Source: Eledone cirrhosa
Lineage: Eukaryota > Mollusca > Cephalopoda > Octopoda > Eledonidae
Length of the DNA: 64,000 bases
NCBI GenBank assembly: GCA_964016885.1
Contig: OZ024741.1
Coordinates: 411,877,339 to 411,941,338, forward strand
Direction of reading: 5' to 3'
Shown: positions 31,985 to 44,007 of the stretch, one piece after another
Layout: the number at the start of each line of letters is the position of its first letter
Numbering within the stretch: position 1 is the first letter of the stretch
Made by a program: the position numbers and the translations under genes
Notes under the pieces: generated by a model
The model's input: the letters and a program-made list of their open reading frames with translations, nothing else
Told to the model about the DNA's origin: nothing
The model's database searches: none

Positions 31985-32109
31985 AACCCAATAAATATAT
32001 ATTTAAAAAAAAAAAGACTCCAGTTGCATTTTCGATTTCATCTTTTTTCCTTATACTTTCACTCGTGTAGGACACCTCGTTATTTTTCATTTTGTAAAAA
32101 AACGCTCAC

Positions 32110-32116
<7 letters not shown>
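31985..32116. repeat. Interspersed repeat copy
   Basis: ccagttgcattttcgatttc and cgtgtaggacacctcg match 28970-29067 in the same orientation. Confidence 0.65.
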
Positions 32117-32151
<35 letters not shown>

Positions 32152-32262
32152 GAGGAATTCCAACTTTGTCTGATTTACTCGTTTTATTTACAATCCTTTA
32201 AAATATATATAATGGTATTATAATGAAATAGTATGATAGAATATTAAATTCTAAGTGTTAAT

Positions 32263-32301
32263 TGAACAAGTACTTTCATGCTTTCGCAATCTTCAGGTTC
32301 A
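32263..32301 (-). ncRNA. Hammerhead ribozyme, left palindrome arm
   Basis: Mirror image of 32375-32413, with identical parts on the minus strand. Confidence 0.7.
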
Positions 32302-32374
32302 TGATATGTGGTGACAGTCGAGTTTGCAATTTTCAACTGTTGAAAATTGCAAACTCGACTGTCACCACATATCA

Positions 32375-32413
32375 TGAACCTGAAGATTGCGAAAGCATGA
32401 AAGTACTTGTTCA
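32375..32413 (+). ncRNA. Minimal hammerhead ribozyme, right palindrome arm
   Basis: Stem I TGAAC/GTTCA, CTGAAGA (32380-32386), stem II TGC/GCA capped by a GAAA tetraloop, GAAA (32399-32402), loop-less stem III GTAC, UU before the cut after 32408. Only ~39 nt, among the smallest possible hammerheads; dimer action is likely. Confidence 0.72.
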
Positions 32414-32533
32414 ATTAACACTTAGAATTTAATATTCTATCATACTATTTCATTATAATACCATTATATATATTTTAAAGGATTGTAAATAAAACGAGTA
32501 AATCAGACAAAGTTGGAATTCCTCTTATTAATA

Positions 32534-33197
32534 TAATCTTCTATACACAATCATACACACCCGTGTATATTTACCTATCTATATCTATATATATATATAT
32601 TTTTTTTTAATAAAAACTGTGATAATTATTGCTATTTTCTGAACTCCTTTGGTAGAGTTTTTTTCAGAATGTATTTGATTGCTATTTCTTGTAAATAAAC
32701 ATTCACTTTCATCCTGACGTTACTAGCCCCGTTTTTCCTCATGTGCGTTTTCATAATCACGCATGATGGCGAACTAGCCAGTTTTAGAATTCCCTTTTCG
32801 GATTATAATACTGTGGTAGCCCTGGTTATCTGTTGAGCTCTGCTGACGATTGAAATCCAACCGTGACCATCTCCACTGAAAGTTTTCATGAAATAGTCTT
32901 TTAAGACTATACAGAGCATTTGATGTTATTCCAAATTGAAGGATAAGTGTTTTAAACTTTATTTTATCATGAGTTAAAGGTCTATTGATTTTTCCCTGGA
33001 TTTCACTAAATTCTGTGGATGAATTTGTATCCTGATACTCTTTTGAGATGAGTTTGAATTAATTTTCCTAAATCTTACGTTAACTACTTTTCCCATCTTG
33101 ACGTTATAGTCGCATATATATGTTATAGAATACTATTAGCTTCTCGCTAAAACAATCTCTATACCTTTCATTTATATATAATATATATATATATATT
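32534..33197. other. No gene seen
   Basis: Unclassified sequence with short TA runs and no supported ORF. Confidence 0.5.
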
Positions 33198-33343
33198 TCT
33201 AGGGCGGGTAAAACTCCCGAGATCCATGGACGAGTTCTCTCCAGCAATCTCTGTCCCTCATTATCGCTGCCATGTCCTGCATCTCCAACAGACCAGTGAC
33301 CGTCCTTAGGACATCAACATACGTTAACCTTGGTCTTCCTCTA
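33198..33343 (-). mobile_element. Very short 3' copy of the RTE-like LINE
   Basis: gggcgggtaaaactcccgag followed by atccatggacgagttctctc matches 1317-1460 nearly base for base. Only the last ~145 bases of the element are present, bounded on both sides by TA repeats. Confidence 0.85.
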
Positions 33344-33388
33344 TATATATATAGTAATAATAATAAATGTGAAGACTAAAATCTGAAG

Positions 33389-33389
<1 letters not shown>

Positions 33390-33436
<47 letters not shown>
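33390..33436. repeat. (TA)n microsatellite
   Basis: Pure TA run. Confidence 0.9.
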
Positions 33437-33438
<2 letters not shown>

Positions 33439-33527
33439 CCATTTCTATATTAAATATATATATGTGTATATTTGTAAGCGTAGGGGTTGATAAAGTTGTG
33501 TTAAGAAATCGCCATTTTCCATCCCAC

Positions 33528-34862
33528 CTGCCAACCACCTAATAACCTACCAATCAGGTGAGCACATAAGCCAGATTGACTTCTTGCTAGTTAGGCAATG
33601 CGACAGATATATGGTTTCAAATACTAAGGCATACCCCGGGGAAGAATGTACCTCACAGGTTAGTCGTTAGTGACACCTCAAAAAGCAAGAGACAAAATGA
33701 AACATACAGGAAGGTGTGGAAAAGGAAGGTCTGGAAACTAAAAGACCTTTCACTTAAATATACATTTAGGAAAGCCCTTCAGGATGTGTATGACGAGAAA
33801 GAAGATGAATTAGAATTATATGACATAGAAGATAACTGGAAGTTCTTACGTGACAACTTACTGCAGGCTACTGAAGAGACTTGTGGTGGTGGAACAGCAC
33901 GGTAGATAGGGCCATTAAAGACAAAAGACAAGCATGGAAGGATTGGAAAAGTAGAGACTGATACTCAGCTGGTAAAAGAGAGGCTAGACGTCAGGTATAC
34001 TTAGCACGCAGGGAATCTGAGAGCAGGAGGTTTGCCAATGTTCTGCGACGAGAGGATCAGAGACATGAAGTGTTCCACATTGCAGGGCAGTGTGTCAGTG
34101 TAAATCAGGATGTTGTTGGACATAAGTGCGTCCTTAAGGATGCTGGTGCACTTAGTGTCACTGATACTCAGAAAAAGGAGGCATGGAAATGTTATTATCA
34201 GAGACTGATGAATGTGGAGAATGAATGGCAGAGAGAAACTACCCCCAACAGACACAACAGAGGGACCAGCTATTGAGATTGACGATTATAGGGTCAAAGA
34301 GGCAATTAAGGAAATGAAAAGTGGTAAGGACCATCAGAGATAGTTGCTGAGATGCTGAAGGCACCAGGAGAAGTAGGAACTAAACTGGCTGCACGCATAG
34401 TCAATCAAGCAATATATGACAGAGTCATACTCAAAGATTGGTACAGCAGTATTCTTGTAAGTTGCTACAAAGGTAAAGGAGATGCTCTGGAGAGGAGCAA
34501 TTATAGGGGCATAAAACTGATGGATCAGGTTATAAAAGTGACAGAAAAAATGCTAGCACAACTAATTAGAGAAAGAGTCAAATTAGATGAGATGCAGTTT
34601 GGTTTTGTGCCTCGGAAAAGTACAACAGATGCCCTCGTCTTAGTGAGACAAATACAAGAGAGATTCTTAGAGAAGAATAAGCCACTATATTTAGCTTTTG
34701 TTGACCTAGAGAAGGCCTTTGATAGAATACCCTGATCTGTCATCTCGTAGTCTCTAAGGAAACTAGGTGTAGAGGAATGGCTTGTGAGGGCAGTGCAAGC
34801 TATGTACAGAGGTGCTGTCAGTAAAGTGAGAGTAGGAATGGAGTTTAGTGAGGAATTGGTAG
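33528..34862 (+). pseudogene. PHD-finger LINE, endonuclease end to RT motif A and beyond
   Basis: Begins at the equivalent of 55380 with a GEHISQIDFLLV-type block (33558-33595), the endonuclease C-terminus. 33714-33905 encodes KVWKLKDLSLKYTFRKALQD. 34070-34276 encodes linker residues. 34352-34735 encodes the RT: MLKAPGEVGTKLAARIVNQA, NYRGIKLMDQVIKVTEKMLA, QFGFVPRKSTTDALVLVRQI and LAFVDLEKAFDRIP (motif A). Frameshifts and stops split these. It ends near 34862, before motif C. It is a close relative of the fuller copy at 55040-57825 and keeps ~12 residues (KVTEKMLAQLI region) that copy has lost. Confidence 0.82.
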
Positions 34863-34886
34863 AAAAATCTTAGTCCAGTCTGAGGT

Positions 34887-34972
34887 GTCTCCTGATGAGT
34901 TCCGAGCCTCATGGATTTATCCAAGACTGGATATATCCAAAAAGTGGAACGAAACCGCCGGGTGGTAGAGAT
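34887..34972 (+). ncRNA. Hammerhead ribozyme with hairpin stem III
   Basis: Stem I GTCTC/GAGAT, CTGATGA (34892-34898), stem II GTTCC/GGAAC with a structured loop containing GGATT/ATATCC pairings, GAAA (34951-34954), stem III CCGC/GTGG with a CGG loop, UA before the cut after 34967. A closed stem III means it could cleave as a monomer. Confidence 0.75.
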
Positions 34973-35434
34973 TATGAAGATTCTGGTAAAGTGTATGTAC
35001 ATCTTTTCTTCTAACTTCGATTTTGTACCTAATTACGTGTAGTTAACTATACGTCTAGTCAATTTCTACAGGCTAGTAGGAATATTAGGTAAATATATAG
35101 CTGTACATCACGGAAAAGAAGCTATATTATTTGTCTATTATTTCTTCATGAGTACATTTTAAACTTATAGCCTCATTTAAATGATTTTTTGTATGGTTGA
35201 TTTATACTGATTGGGAGAGGAAATACTGTATATATTTTATCTAATGATTCTTTGGATTTACTTTTTTATATATTGCTCTGATTATTAATTATTTAATTAA
35301 TTCTTCATTGAGCCACACCGTGAATGGTTGCCAAAAACATATATATGTATCTATGACTTTGTCTATTTTATATATATATATACCCTTTAAATTTAATATA
35401 TATATATATATATTTATAAATTTATATATATTAG
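34973..35434. other. No gene seen
   Basis: AT-rich DNA with short TA runs; possibly the remainder of the ribozyme-bearing repeat. Confidence 0.45.
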
Positions 35435-35708
35435 AAAAAACAAGGAAGTTTCATTTACATTTATAAGACATTTTTTGTGTCTCGATCTGTTACATGTGTT
35501 TCATGGAGGATTGGCTCAAAGTCACCCATAGGAGTCATGGGATCAACTCCACTATCAATCTCTTCAGATTGGCGATGTGACAAAAAAAGAAGAGCAGATC
35601 AATAATGGAGTCATGTTGATGACTCCTAAAGATGACCATGAGCCAATCCTCTGTGAAACATGCGGAGACACAAACTAAATACATGTAAACGAAACTTCAT
35701 TGTTTTTT
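35435..35708. repeat. Fold-back repeat with hammerhead-like arms
   Basis: Left aagtttcatttacat and right atgtaaacgaaactt pair, as do ggattggctc and gagccaatcc. Minus-strand CTGAAGA, GATTG/CAATC, GAAA and UA appear in order in the left arm, but stem I fails. Related sequence at 53025-53215. Confidence 0.6.
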
Positions 35709-35776
35709 TCTAATATATATACTCTGCCTGTGCACAGTGCTTGTTTTGGTACCAGTAATTCACTGTATCACCTACG

Positions 35777-35777
<1 letters not shown>

Positions 35778-35811
<34 letters not shown>
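35778..35811. repeat. (TA)n microsatellite
   Basis: Pure TA run. Confidence 0.9.
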
Positions 35812-35813
<2 letters not shown>

Positions 35814-35882
35814 AAGTATTTCCGAAGAAAAAGCAAAGAAAAAAAGAGTGCTCTATGTATAGAACAGAGCTATTTAATTAGA

Positions 35883-36060
35883 AATTGAACAACACAATAT
35901 ATAACTACTCCATTACCAAAGGTTTCAGGATCCTAGACAATATTAATATATGTCAAGATCGTTCATCAGATATCTGATGAACGAACTAGACATATGTTAG
36001 TATTGTCTAGAGTCCTGAAACCTTTGGTAATGGTGTAGTTATATATTGTGTTGTTCAATT
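35883..36060. repeat. Spacer-less palindrome, ~89-bp imperfect arms
   Basis: Arms meet at 35971/35972 (ATCAGAT|ATCTGAT) and differ by a few substitutions. Each contains CTGATGA, a distal stem II pairing CTAGACA/TGTCTAG, GAAA, CC/GG stem III and UA, but the 5' strand of stem I is cut off at the palindrome centre. Confidence 0.75.
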
Positions 36061-36066
36061 TATAAT

Positions 36067-36067
<1 letters not shown>

Positions 36068-36120
<53 letters not shown>
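36068..36120. repeat. (TA)n microsatellite
   Basis: TA run into which the mariner element is inserted. Confidence 0.95.
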
Positions 36121-36122
<2 letters not shown>

Positions 36123-36125
<3 letters not shown>

Positions 36126-37446
36126 GGTGGGGCATAATTCCCGTTACAAAGTTTTAAATCAATTTTAAAAATACATTATGTTACTAATATAACTAATATA
36201 GTTGTATCAGATCCCTATACACTATTGTATCAGATCCCTATACACTATAACCATACTATAACCATATTAACTATTTTTCAGAACATTACTCCATTAACAA
36301 TTTGCAATGTCCATAGAATTGAAAAGAAAGTTCATAATAGAGAAGCATGAAAAAGTCCTGACTCCACCTAAGATATTTAAACTGGGGAAAACTCTTAAGA
36401 TCAATAGAATGTTGATCAAATGGACAATCGATCGATTTAAGGAAACTTCCCCGACCAAAGACAGACCTCGACCCGGACGCCCTCGCACCTCAAGAACACC
36501 AAAACTCGTTAAAAGTGTGAGGGAAAAAATAAGGCGAAATCCAAGAAGGTCCACGAGAAAAATGGCAGAAGAAACAGAAACATCGCCGAGAACTATGTGG
36601 AGGATATGTCGAGATGATCTGGGGATGTCACTCTATAAGTTCCAGAAGAGGCAGCTTCTTTCTGCAGCCACAATTGAAAAGAGGCTCTCCAGAAGTAAAC
36701 TGTTATTGAACCATATCAAGGATGGCACACTGTAAAACATCATCTTTACAGATGAGAAGTTATTCACTGTGCAGCAGTCTCACAATCATCAAAATGATGG
36801 AGTACTTGCAAAAAGTCTCAAATCAATTCCTTGAAGTGTAGGAAAAGTCTTCAGAACACAGAAGCCAGCATCAGTGATGGTTTGGGCAGCCATTTCTGAA
36901 AGAGGGAAGTCTCCTCTGATTTTTGTGCCTCAAGGAGTTAAAATTAACAATAAAGGATATTCTGGAAGGAGCACTGATGCCATGGTGCACATCTGTTTAT
37001 GGCGATGACATTTGGACTCTCCAACAAGATGGAGTGACGAGCCACACTGTTAGCGTAACACAACAGTGGTGTAGAGACCATTGTCCTGCATGGATCAGTA
37101 AGGAAGAGTGGCCTCCCACATCATCAGATCTCAACCCTCTCGATTTTTCTTTATGGTCAATTCTTGAGAGTGAAGCCTGCTCTACTTCTAGCCAAAATAT
37201 TGAAACTCTAAAATCAAAACTGAATAAAGATATGGGAGAAAATACCCATGGAAACTGTTCGTGCAGCCATCGAAGACTTTCCTAGAAGTCTTCGAGCAGT
37301 AGTGAGAGCTAGAGGAAAGCATTTCGAATACATTTTTGTGCAGTTGTTTAATAGTATATTACTTACTATTTGTTGAAGTCAGATCTTGAAATAAATGTTT
37401 TTTCAAGAACTATTTGCATTTTATTTTGTAACAGTTTTTATACCCA

Positions 37447-37452
<6 letters not shown>
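36123..37452 (+). mobile_element. Mariner element, decayed, ~1.33 kb
   Basis: Ends cagggtggggcataa and (in reverse) tagggttgggtataa form ~28-bp imperfect inverted repeats that also share gttacaaa. It is flanked by TA within TA repeats. It contains one transposase pseudogene. Confidence 0.8.
36307..37285 (+). pseudogene. Mariner transposase, DD37D spacing
   Basis: 36307-36735 encodes 142 residues: an N-terminal helix-turn-helix region, RPRPGRPRTSRTP (AT-hook-like GRPR), then KSVREKIRRNPRRSTRKMAE and TMWRICRDDLGMSLYKFQKR, the paired HTH DNA-binding half. A stop follows, and the same frame then reads NIIFTDEKLFTVQQS with the first catalytic Asp. After a frameshift, 36923-37285 encodes LQQDGVTSHTVSVTQQW (second Asp) and WPPTSSDLNPLDFSLWSILE (third Asp). 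Counting residues gives 37 between the second and third Asp, so DD37D. All three acidic residues survive but stops and at least one frameshift make it non-functional. Related to maT-type mariners by spacing only. Confidence 0.85.

Positions 37453-37531
<79 letters not shown>
37453..37531. repeat. (TA)n microsatellite
   Basis: About 80 bases of TA between the mariner and the left inverted arm. Confidence 0.95.
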
Positions 37532-37537
<6 letters not shown>

Positions 37538-37540
37538 AAA

Positions 37541-38455
37541 CGGAAAACCAGTGATGCATCTGAACTCAATTTATTGTGTGTTACAACTGTTTCGCCGGTG
37601 GACTGCTCAAGACGCGATCATTGTGTGGACCTGTCTGATTCTGGACGTGCAGGTTCGACGGACACGTCTAATGATTTCGGAGCAAATTCTTTCACTGGGG
37701 TGTTAGCGTCAAAAACTTCATCCTCTTCGCACGTCCTGTTATTGGCCGCTGGTTGTCTACGTCATCATAATTCTGACCACAGGTACCGCTCGGCTGACCA
37801 TCAGCTGTCCCATGTCTGCCACACTTCAATGAATTACTGCTGGGGTTGGTAGTTCACATGTCCACGCACGCACTCACACACACATACCCCCCCCCCACAA
37901 TCACATAGATAACGACAGTCGTACGCATAGACTCCCGCCATACACACACATTTAAGGAGAACATATAAACCTATAAACATACGCATACACAGACGCATGC
38001 CTACATGCCTATATACATCAACACACTCACACACACACAGGCGCGCACACATGCATACGCGTATATATACCCGTACACACAAACACGTACAGACATATAC
38101 ATAGACCCCCACCCCTTCTTTTCCCCCCATGCACACACGCATACACACACGTATCCATATATATAGGCACAGATACACACTCACTCGCAAACACACACAT
38201 ATATATATATATACACACAAACAAACCTTTTCCCTACAGTGGGTGCTTGTACACACACACACTGGCTCATATACACTCTTACAAATATGCGCATATTCAC
38301 ATACACGCCCACGCACGCATAAAAGATACATATATATATACACAAATAGGATATATACACAAAGTCATATAAAGATACACAATGGGTCATACATGAAAGG
38401 AGGCATCTTGTTATAAACATGCACATATATAAACAATATAACCATATACATATGC
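37541..38455. repeat. Left arm of a ~0.9-kb inverted repeat
   Basis: Matches 41598-42486 in reverse, including single-copy words such as ggttgtctacgtcatcataa and gtaccgctcggctgaccatc, and the CA-rich part. Small differences show both arms have aged. Confidence 0.9.
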
Positions 38456-38524
38456 GGGAACAGTTCTGTATGGCGCCAGTTCGTGATTTGAACTCGGGAA
38501 TTTTATATTCTCCGAGTGAGAAGA

Positions 38525-38608
38525 ACCCTCTGACGAAAGTCTTCTTCTCAATGAATTTCCGCATGGATTATCCATTTATTTTGAGACTTGAAACCGCGCG
38601 GTAAGGGT
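38525..38608 (+). ncRNA. Hammerhead ribozyme, PLE type
   Basis: Stem I ACCCT/AGGGT, CTGACGA (38530-38536), stem II AAGTCT/AGACTT with a ~40-base loop, GAAA (38590-38593), loop-less stem III CCGCGCGG, UA before the cut after 38603. All invariant residues present. It lies just inside the left inverted arm and 5' of a PLE fragment. Confidence 0.8.
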
Positions 38609-38678
38609 AGTTATAGCAGGTACAGTGAACTTTTTAAAATTTATTTTAAAACTTTTTCTTATTTGCTAAACCTTGATT

Positions 38679-38792
<114 letters not shown>

Positions 38793-38809
38793 AAGAAATA
38801 TATTCGACC

Positions 38810-39790
38810 GTCAACCGCGGCGGCTGAATGACCATCCATCGGAGCCCGGAGGGCCCCTCGCAGACCGGTCTTCCAACTACAATCCGGCCCTTGCGGCGGC
38901 CGCCACGCCCACGGAAGACGATACAATCCAACGCCGGGTGGGAATGAGTGGCGGAGGGGAGACCACCGTGTCGGCAGAACAACACCCTGAGAATCGGGAG
39001 AGGGCTGTGGCAGATCAAGGGCCAGGCGTCCGAAATAACAGCATAATGACAGAACGTGCAACTGCAGAGTGGGCACACAGTGCCCCCTGCAGGGAAGATG
39101 CCTAACTAAGGGCCTGGTATATAAATGTGTGGTTAGCACGCACAATATAAAGCGCGCCTACATCGGCGCAACATCCACGACCTTTAAATCGCGGATGTAT
39201 AACCACACAAACTCTTTCAAGGACTGGAGCAAGAGGCACTCTACTAGGCTGGCGGACCTGGTGTGGGACTTGAAAGACAAAGGCACCCCATATGCCCTCA
39301 ACTGGAGTATCGTTCGGCACGCGAATGCATACTCGGCTGGAAATAGAATGTGTAGCCTATGCCTATCCGAGGCCATGGAGATAGTCAGACTGAAGGATAA
39401 TGCGGTCAACCTGAAATCAAAAATAATCATGACGTGCAGACACCAGAGAAGGTGCACACTGTCCGCATGGAATCCACCGGGAAGCCCAAGCTAAAGGCAC
39501 GCAGCGGAGCACACGCCGACCAGAGTGGCGAAATGGGTTCAGACACCATACCCTGTTGACTACATATGCCCCGTGGGATAAGCCAAAATAACCCAGGATG
39601 CATACCCGACTCTGTACGTCACCCTAGGCAAGAACATCGCCTGAGCCAGGACAGATTGACCCGGATTCCATTGATATTCAGTCAAGTGCCTTACACCAAT
39701 AAGACACTATACCTCAACCACAGTGACATACTCCAGTATGGCCGGTCCACGCACCCCCCTGCATGTGTATCTTTTCAGTAGAGAGTGCAT
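38810..39790 (+). pseudogene. Penelope-like element: linker and GIY-YIG nuclease
   Basis: GC-rich relative to its surroundings. 38815-39065 encodes a linker (NDHPSEPGGPLADR, TEDDTIQRRVGMSGGG). After a one-base shift, 39054-39494 encodes CNCRVGTQCPLQGRCLTKG (Cys-rich motif), RAYIGATSTTFKSRMYNHTN (GIY-YIG core with YIG), LADLVWDLKDKGTPYALNWS, MCSLCLSEAMEIVRLKD and KIIMTCRHQRR, the full C-terminus. It is the same family as 15950 and 17950 but clearly more GC-rich. No RT domain remains. 39495-39790 is 3' flank. It sits, with a LINE, inside the 0.9-kb inverted arms. Confidence 0.82.
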
Positions 39791-39824
39791 ACTCTCCACG
39801 TATTCTATTTTGCAACACCTAATG

Positions 39825-41241
39825 TATTTTAATAATAATGAAATTATTGTGCACAGTGCTCAGGTGCACTACAACTCGTCAATGGTGCATGTATAGTACA
39901 TAGAATAATATACAAATGTCAGGGAAGTGAATAGTGTATGAGTCATGATATACATGTGTGTATGTGTATGGAGGGGGAACATTAACTGTAGTGTTGGCGA
40001 ATCTCGGGAAGCATGGAGGTTTTAAAGGATGCAGTGTCTCGAGAGCTAACAACTGATGCAGGTAGTTTGTTCCATGCTTCAGCAACTCTGAGCGTGAAAA
40101 AATGTTTCCAAAAGTCATGGGAACTGTGCTGTTTTCTGACTTTGTGGGCACGTCCACATGTGTTAGACACATGGAAATCAAAAAGGTACTCAGGGTTGTT
40201 GTTGGCAAGATGGTTAACAATTTTGTGGGTGTTTACCAAGTCAGTTGCCAGGCGTCGGAGCTTCAATGTATCCATGCCCAGGGAAGCAAGGCGTTCAGAG
40301 TATGGTAGATACCTGATGGAGGGTATTCGCTTGGTTGCAAGTCTCTGAACAGTTTCCAGGAAGTCAATGTTCTGAGCAAGATAGGGGTTCCAGACTGGTG
40401 ATGCAAATTCTAAGTGTGGCCGCACCATAGCCATGTACAGCCTTAAATAGATAGCTGGAGAGCGGCTGACAAAGGTCTTGCTGAGTGATGCTAAGACACC
40501 CTCAGCCCTCTTGACAATTTTAGAGACGTGCTTCGTCCAACGCAAATCGCTGCTGACCATAATGCCCAGGTCACGTTCACAAGAAGACTTCTTGATATTA
40601 GTGCTGTAGTGGGAGTATGTGGACGCTGGGTTTTTACTCCCAAAATGCATGGTGGTGCACTTGTCCACAGCTAGCTTGAGTTGCCAGTCTGAGATCCATT
40701 GTTGCATTGTGTCCAGGTCAGACTGCAAGCAAGATCTATAGTGTTCAGGATCTGTCCTTTTTATCTCAAGGTACAGCTTGATGTCAACTGCGTACTTTAG
40801 TACTGTGGCATTCTTTAAGTTGGCATCTATGTCATTAATATATACCACAAACAAAAGGGGGCCAAGAACAGATACCTGTGGTACACCAGATGACATCTCA
40901 TATGGTGAGGAATGCTGTCCCAGAACCGTGACTACCTCTCTTCGACTGAGAATGAAGGACTTCAACCAGTTAAAAAGATCATCCCTCACACCCATTGCAG
41001 AGAGTTTTGCCATAAGCCTTTTGTGTGGCACAGAATTGAAATCTTTCGCAAAGTCATGGTAAACAACATCCACCCATGAGCCGCCATCAGTGATCCGGGT
41101 GATGTCTTCAAGAAACTCGATAAGTTGATCACAGCAGCTGGAATTGGGAATAAATCCAAATTGCGAGGGCTGGATAAGACTGTGAGAGTTCAAGAAAATC
41201 CAAAGTGCTTCTCTGACACAGGATTCCGTATACAGACCCAC
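39825..41241 (-). pseudogene. CR1-type LINE reverse transcriptase
   Basis: A 419-codon open frame (39982-41241) gives SQFGFIPNSSCCDQLIEFLE, VDVVYHDFAKDFNSVPHKRL (motif A, first Asp kept), LSAMGVRDDLFNWLKSFILS, MSSGVPQVSVLGPLLFVVYI (motif B), KYAVDIKLYLEI (motif C), LKLAVDKCTTMHFG and RDLGIMVSSDLRWTKHV, then LEFASPVWNPYLAQNIDFLE and the tail AWNKLPASVV. The YADD box has become YAVD, so catalysis is lost although no stop intervenes. The 5' part with the endonuclease is absent (truncation near 41240). The 3' end is an (aat)n-like tail at 39825-39845, shared with 11185. Clade by motif: CR1/L2/Jockey group. Confidence 0.88.
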
Positions 41242-41597
41242 GTGTGTATCTCATACTTCTCTTATGTACTATCTCAAACGCATACATGTTCCTTCTTCTT
41301 TTTGTATATATTTTCTGCACACATTTTCTATGTACGGTCTGCACGTACTATTTACTGTAATACCATGAACGCCCATTATGTGGCTTTGCGTGAAGATTCC
41401 ATATGTGGATTGATCTATGTTCGCAATATAACAACATCTCTGTAGACACATATAACAAGGTGCAACCTTTCATGTATAGCACACTGTGTATCTTTATGTG
41501 CCGTTATATGTATATTTTTATACATTTTTATATTTCTTTTATATATATGTATGTATGTGTATATATATATGTATATATATATATGTGTGTATGTATA
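41242..41597. other. No gene seen
   Basis: Contains caaccttt/catcctttcatgtat duplicated at 41461 and 41648, showing a tandem duplication at the inner end of the right arm. Confidence 0.5.
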
Positions 41598-42486
41598 TAT
41601 ATATGTATATGGTTATATTGTTTATATATGTGCATGTTTATAACAAGATGCATCCTTTCATGTATGACCCATTGTGTATCTTTATATGACTTTGTGTATA
41701 TATCCTATTTGTGTATATATATATGTATCTTTTATGCGTGCGTGGGCGTGTATGTGAATATGCGCATATTTGTAAGAGTGTATATGAGCCAGTGTGTGTG
41801 TGTACAAGCACCCACTGTAGGGAAAGGGTTTGTTTGTGTGTGTGTATATATATATATGTGTGTGTGTTTACGAGTGAGTGTGTATCTGTGCCTGTATATA
41901 TGGATACGTGTGTGTATGTGTGTGTGCATGGGGGAAAAAGAAGGGGGGTGTCTATGTATATGTCTGTACGCCTGTGTGTGTGTGAGTGTGTTGATGTATA
42001 TAGGCATGTAGGCATGCGTCTGTGTATGCGTATGTTTATAGGTTTATATGTTCTCCTTAAATGTGTGTGTATGGCGGGAGTCTATGCGTACGACTGTCGT
42101 TATCTATGTGATTGTGGGGGGGGGGGGGGTATGTGTGTGTGAGTGCGTGCGTGGACATGTGAACTACCAACCCCAGCAGTAATTCATTGAAGTGTGGCAG
42201 ACATGGGACAGCTGATGGTCAGCCGAGCGGTACCTGTGGTCAGAATTATGATGACGTAGACAACCAGCGGCCAATAACAGGACGTGCGAAGAGGATGAAG
42301 TTTTTGACGCTAACACCCCAGTGAAAGAATTTGCTCCGAAATCATTAGACGTGTCTGTCGAACCTGCACGTCCAGAATCAGACAGGTCCACACAATGATC
42401 GCGTCTCGAGCAGTCCACCGGCGAAACAGTTGTAACACACAATAAATTGAGTTCAGATGCATCACTGGTTTTTCGTTTTATATTAT
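41598..42486. repeat. Right arm of the ~0.9-kb inverted repeat
   Basis: Reverse complement of 37541-38455. It contains GAAA-CAGTTG-UA, the 3' half of a hammerhead signature (~42424-42436), without a recognisable CUGANGA. Confidence 0.9.
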
Positions 42487-42558
42487 ATTATACTCTGCTC
42501 TGTAAGAGCATAGAGTGGTCAACAGGCATACCGCCTATGGAAGCATCTTAGCTACCAT

Positions 42559-43490
<932 letters not shown>

Positions 43491-43491
43491 T

Positions 43492-43676
43492 AATTGTTTC
43501 TACTTTTTGGCACAAGGCCAGCAAATACCCAGTGCATTACTGGTACTTTATTTTATCGACTCCGTAAGGATGAAAGGCAAAGTTAACCTCGGCGGGATTT
43601 GAACTCAGAATGGCAAGGGCCGTAACTCTGTACGTCAAAGCATGGCGTCCGACCCTCTACCGATACTGCCAAACCA
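43492..43676 (-). mobile_element. tRNA-derived SINE
   Basis: Reverse-strand copy with box B relic (gggatttgaactcag) and head (ctctaccgatactgcc). Confidence 0.85.
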
Positions 43677-43851
43677 CTAAAATAATGATAAAATTTAAAT
43701 TTAAATCAGGATCGTTTCCAACTACAAGTAACCATTGATATCGCCAAAACGAATTGTATTACCCCGATTTCATTAACGAGAAACTTCATTTAATCATGAT
43801 TCTACGCATATAAATCTTTCATAGAAAGCATAGTATATCAATAACTACATT

Positions 43852-44007
43852 ATTGGCAGTATCGGTAGAGGGTTGGACGCCATGCTTTCCAGCATAGACT
43901 GAGTTCAAATCTTTGCCTTTCATCCTTACGGGGTCGATAAAATAAAGCACCAGTAATGTACTGGGTAATTGCTGGCCTTGTGCCAAATGTAGAAACAATT
44001 ATTTTGC
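43852..44007 (+). mobile_element. tRNA-derived SINE with two internal deletions
   Basis: Same family; lacks ~18 bases after agcatag and ~15 bases in box B compared with 59748. Confidence 0.85.

Larger units (their letters stand above)
32143..32533. repeat. Near-perfect palindrome, ~195-bp arms, 1-base spacer
   Basis: Centre at 32338. Arms match throughout by eye, from gaggaattccaactttgtc at the left to its reverse complement at the right. Each arm encodes an intact hammerhead, one per strand. Confidence 0.9.
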
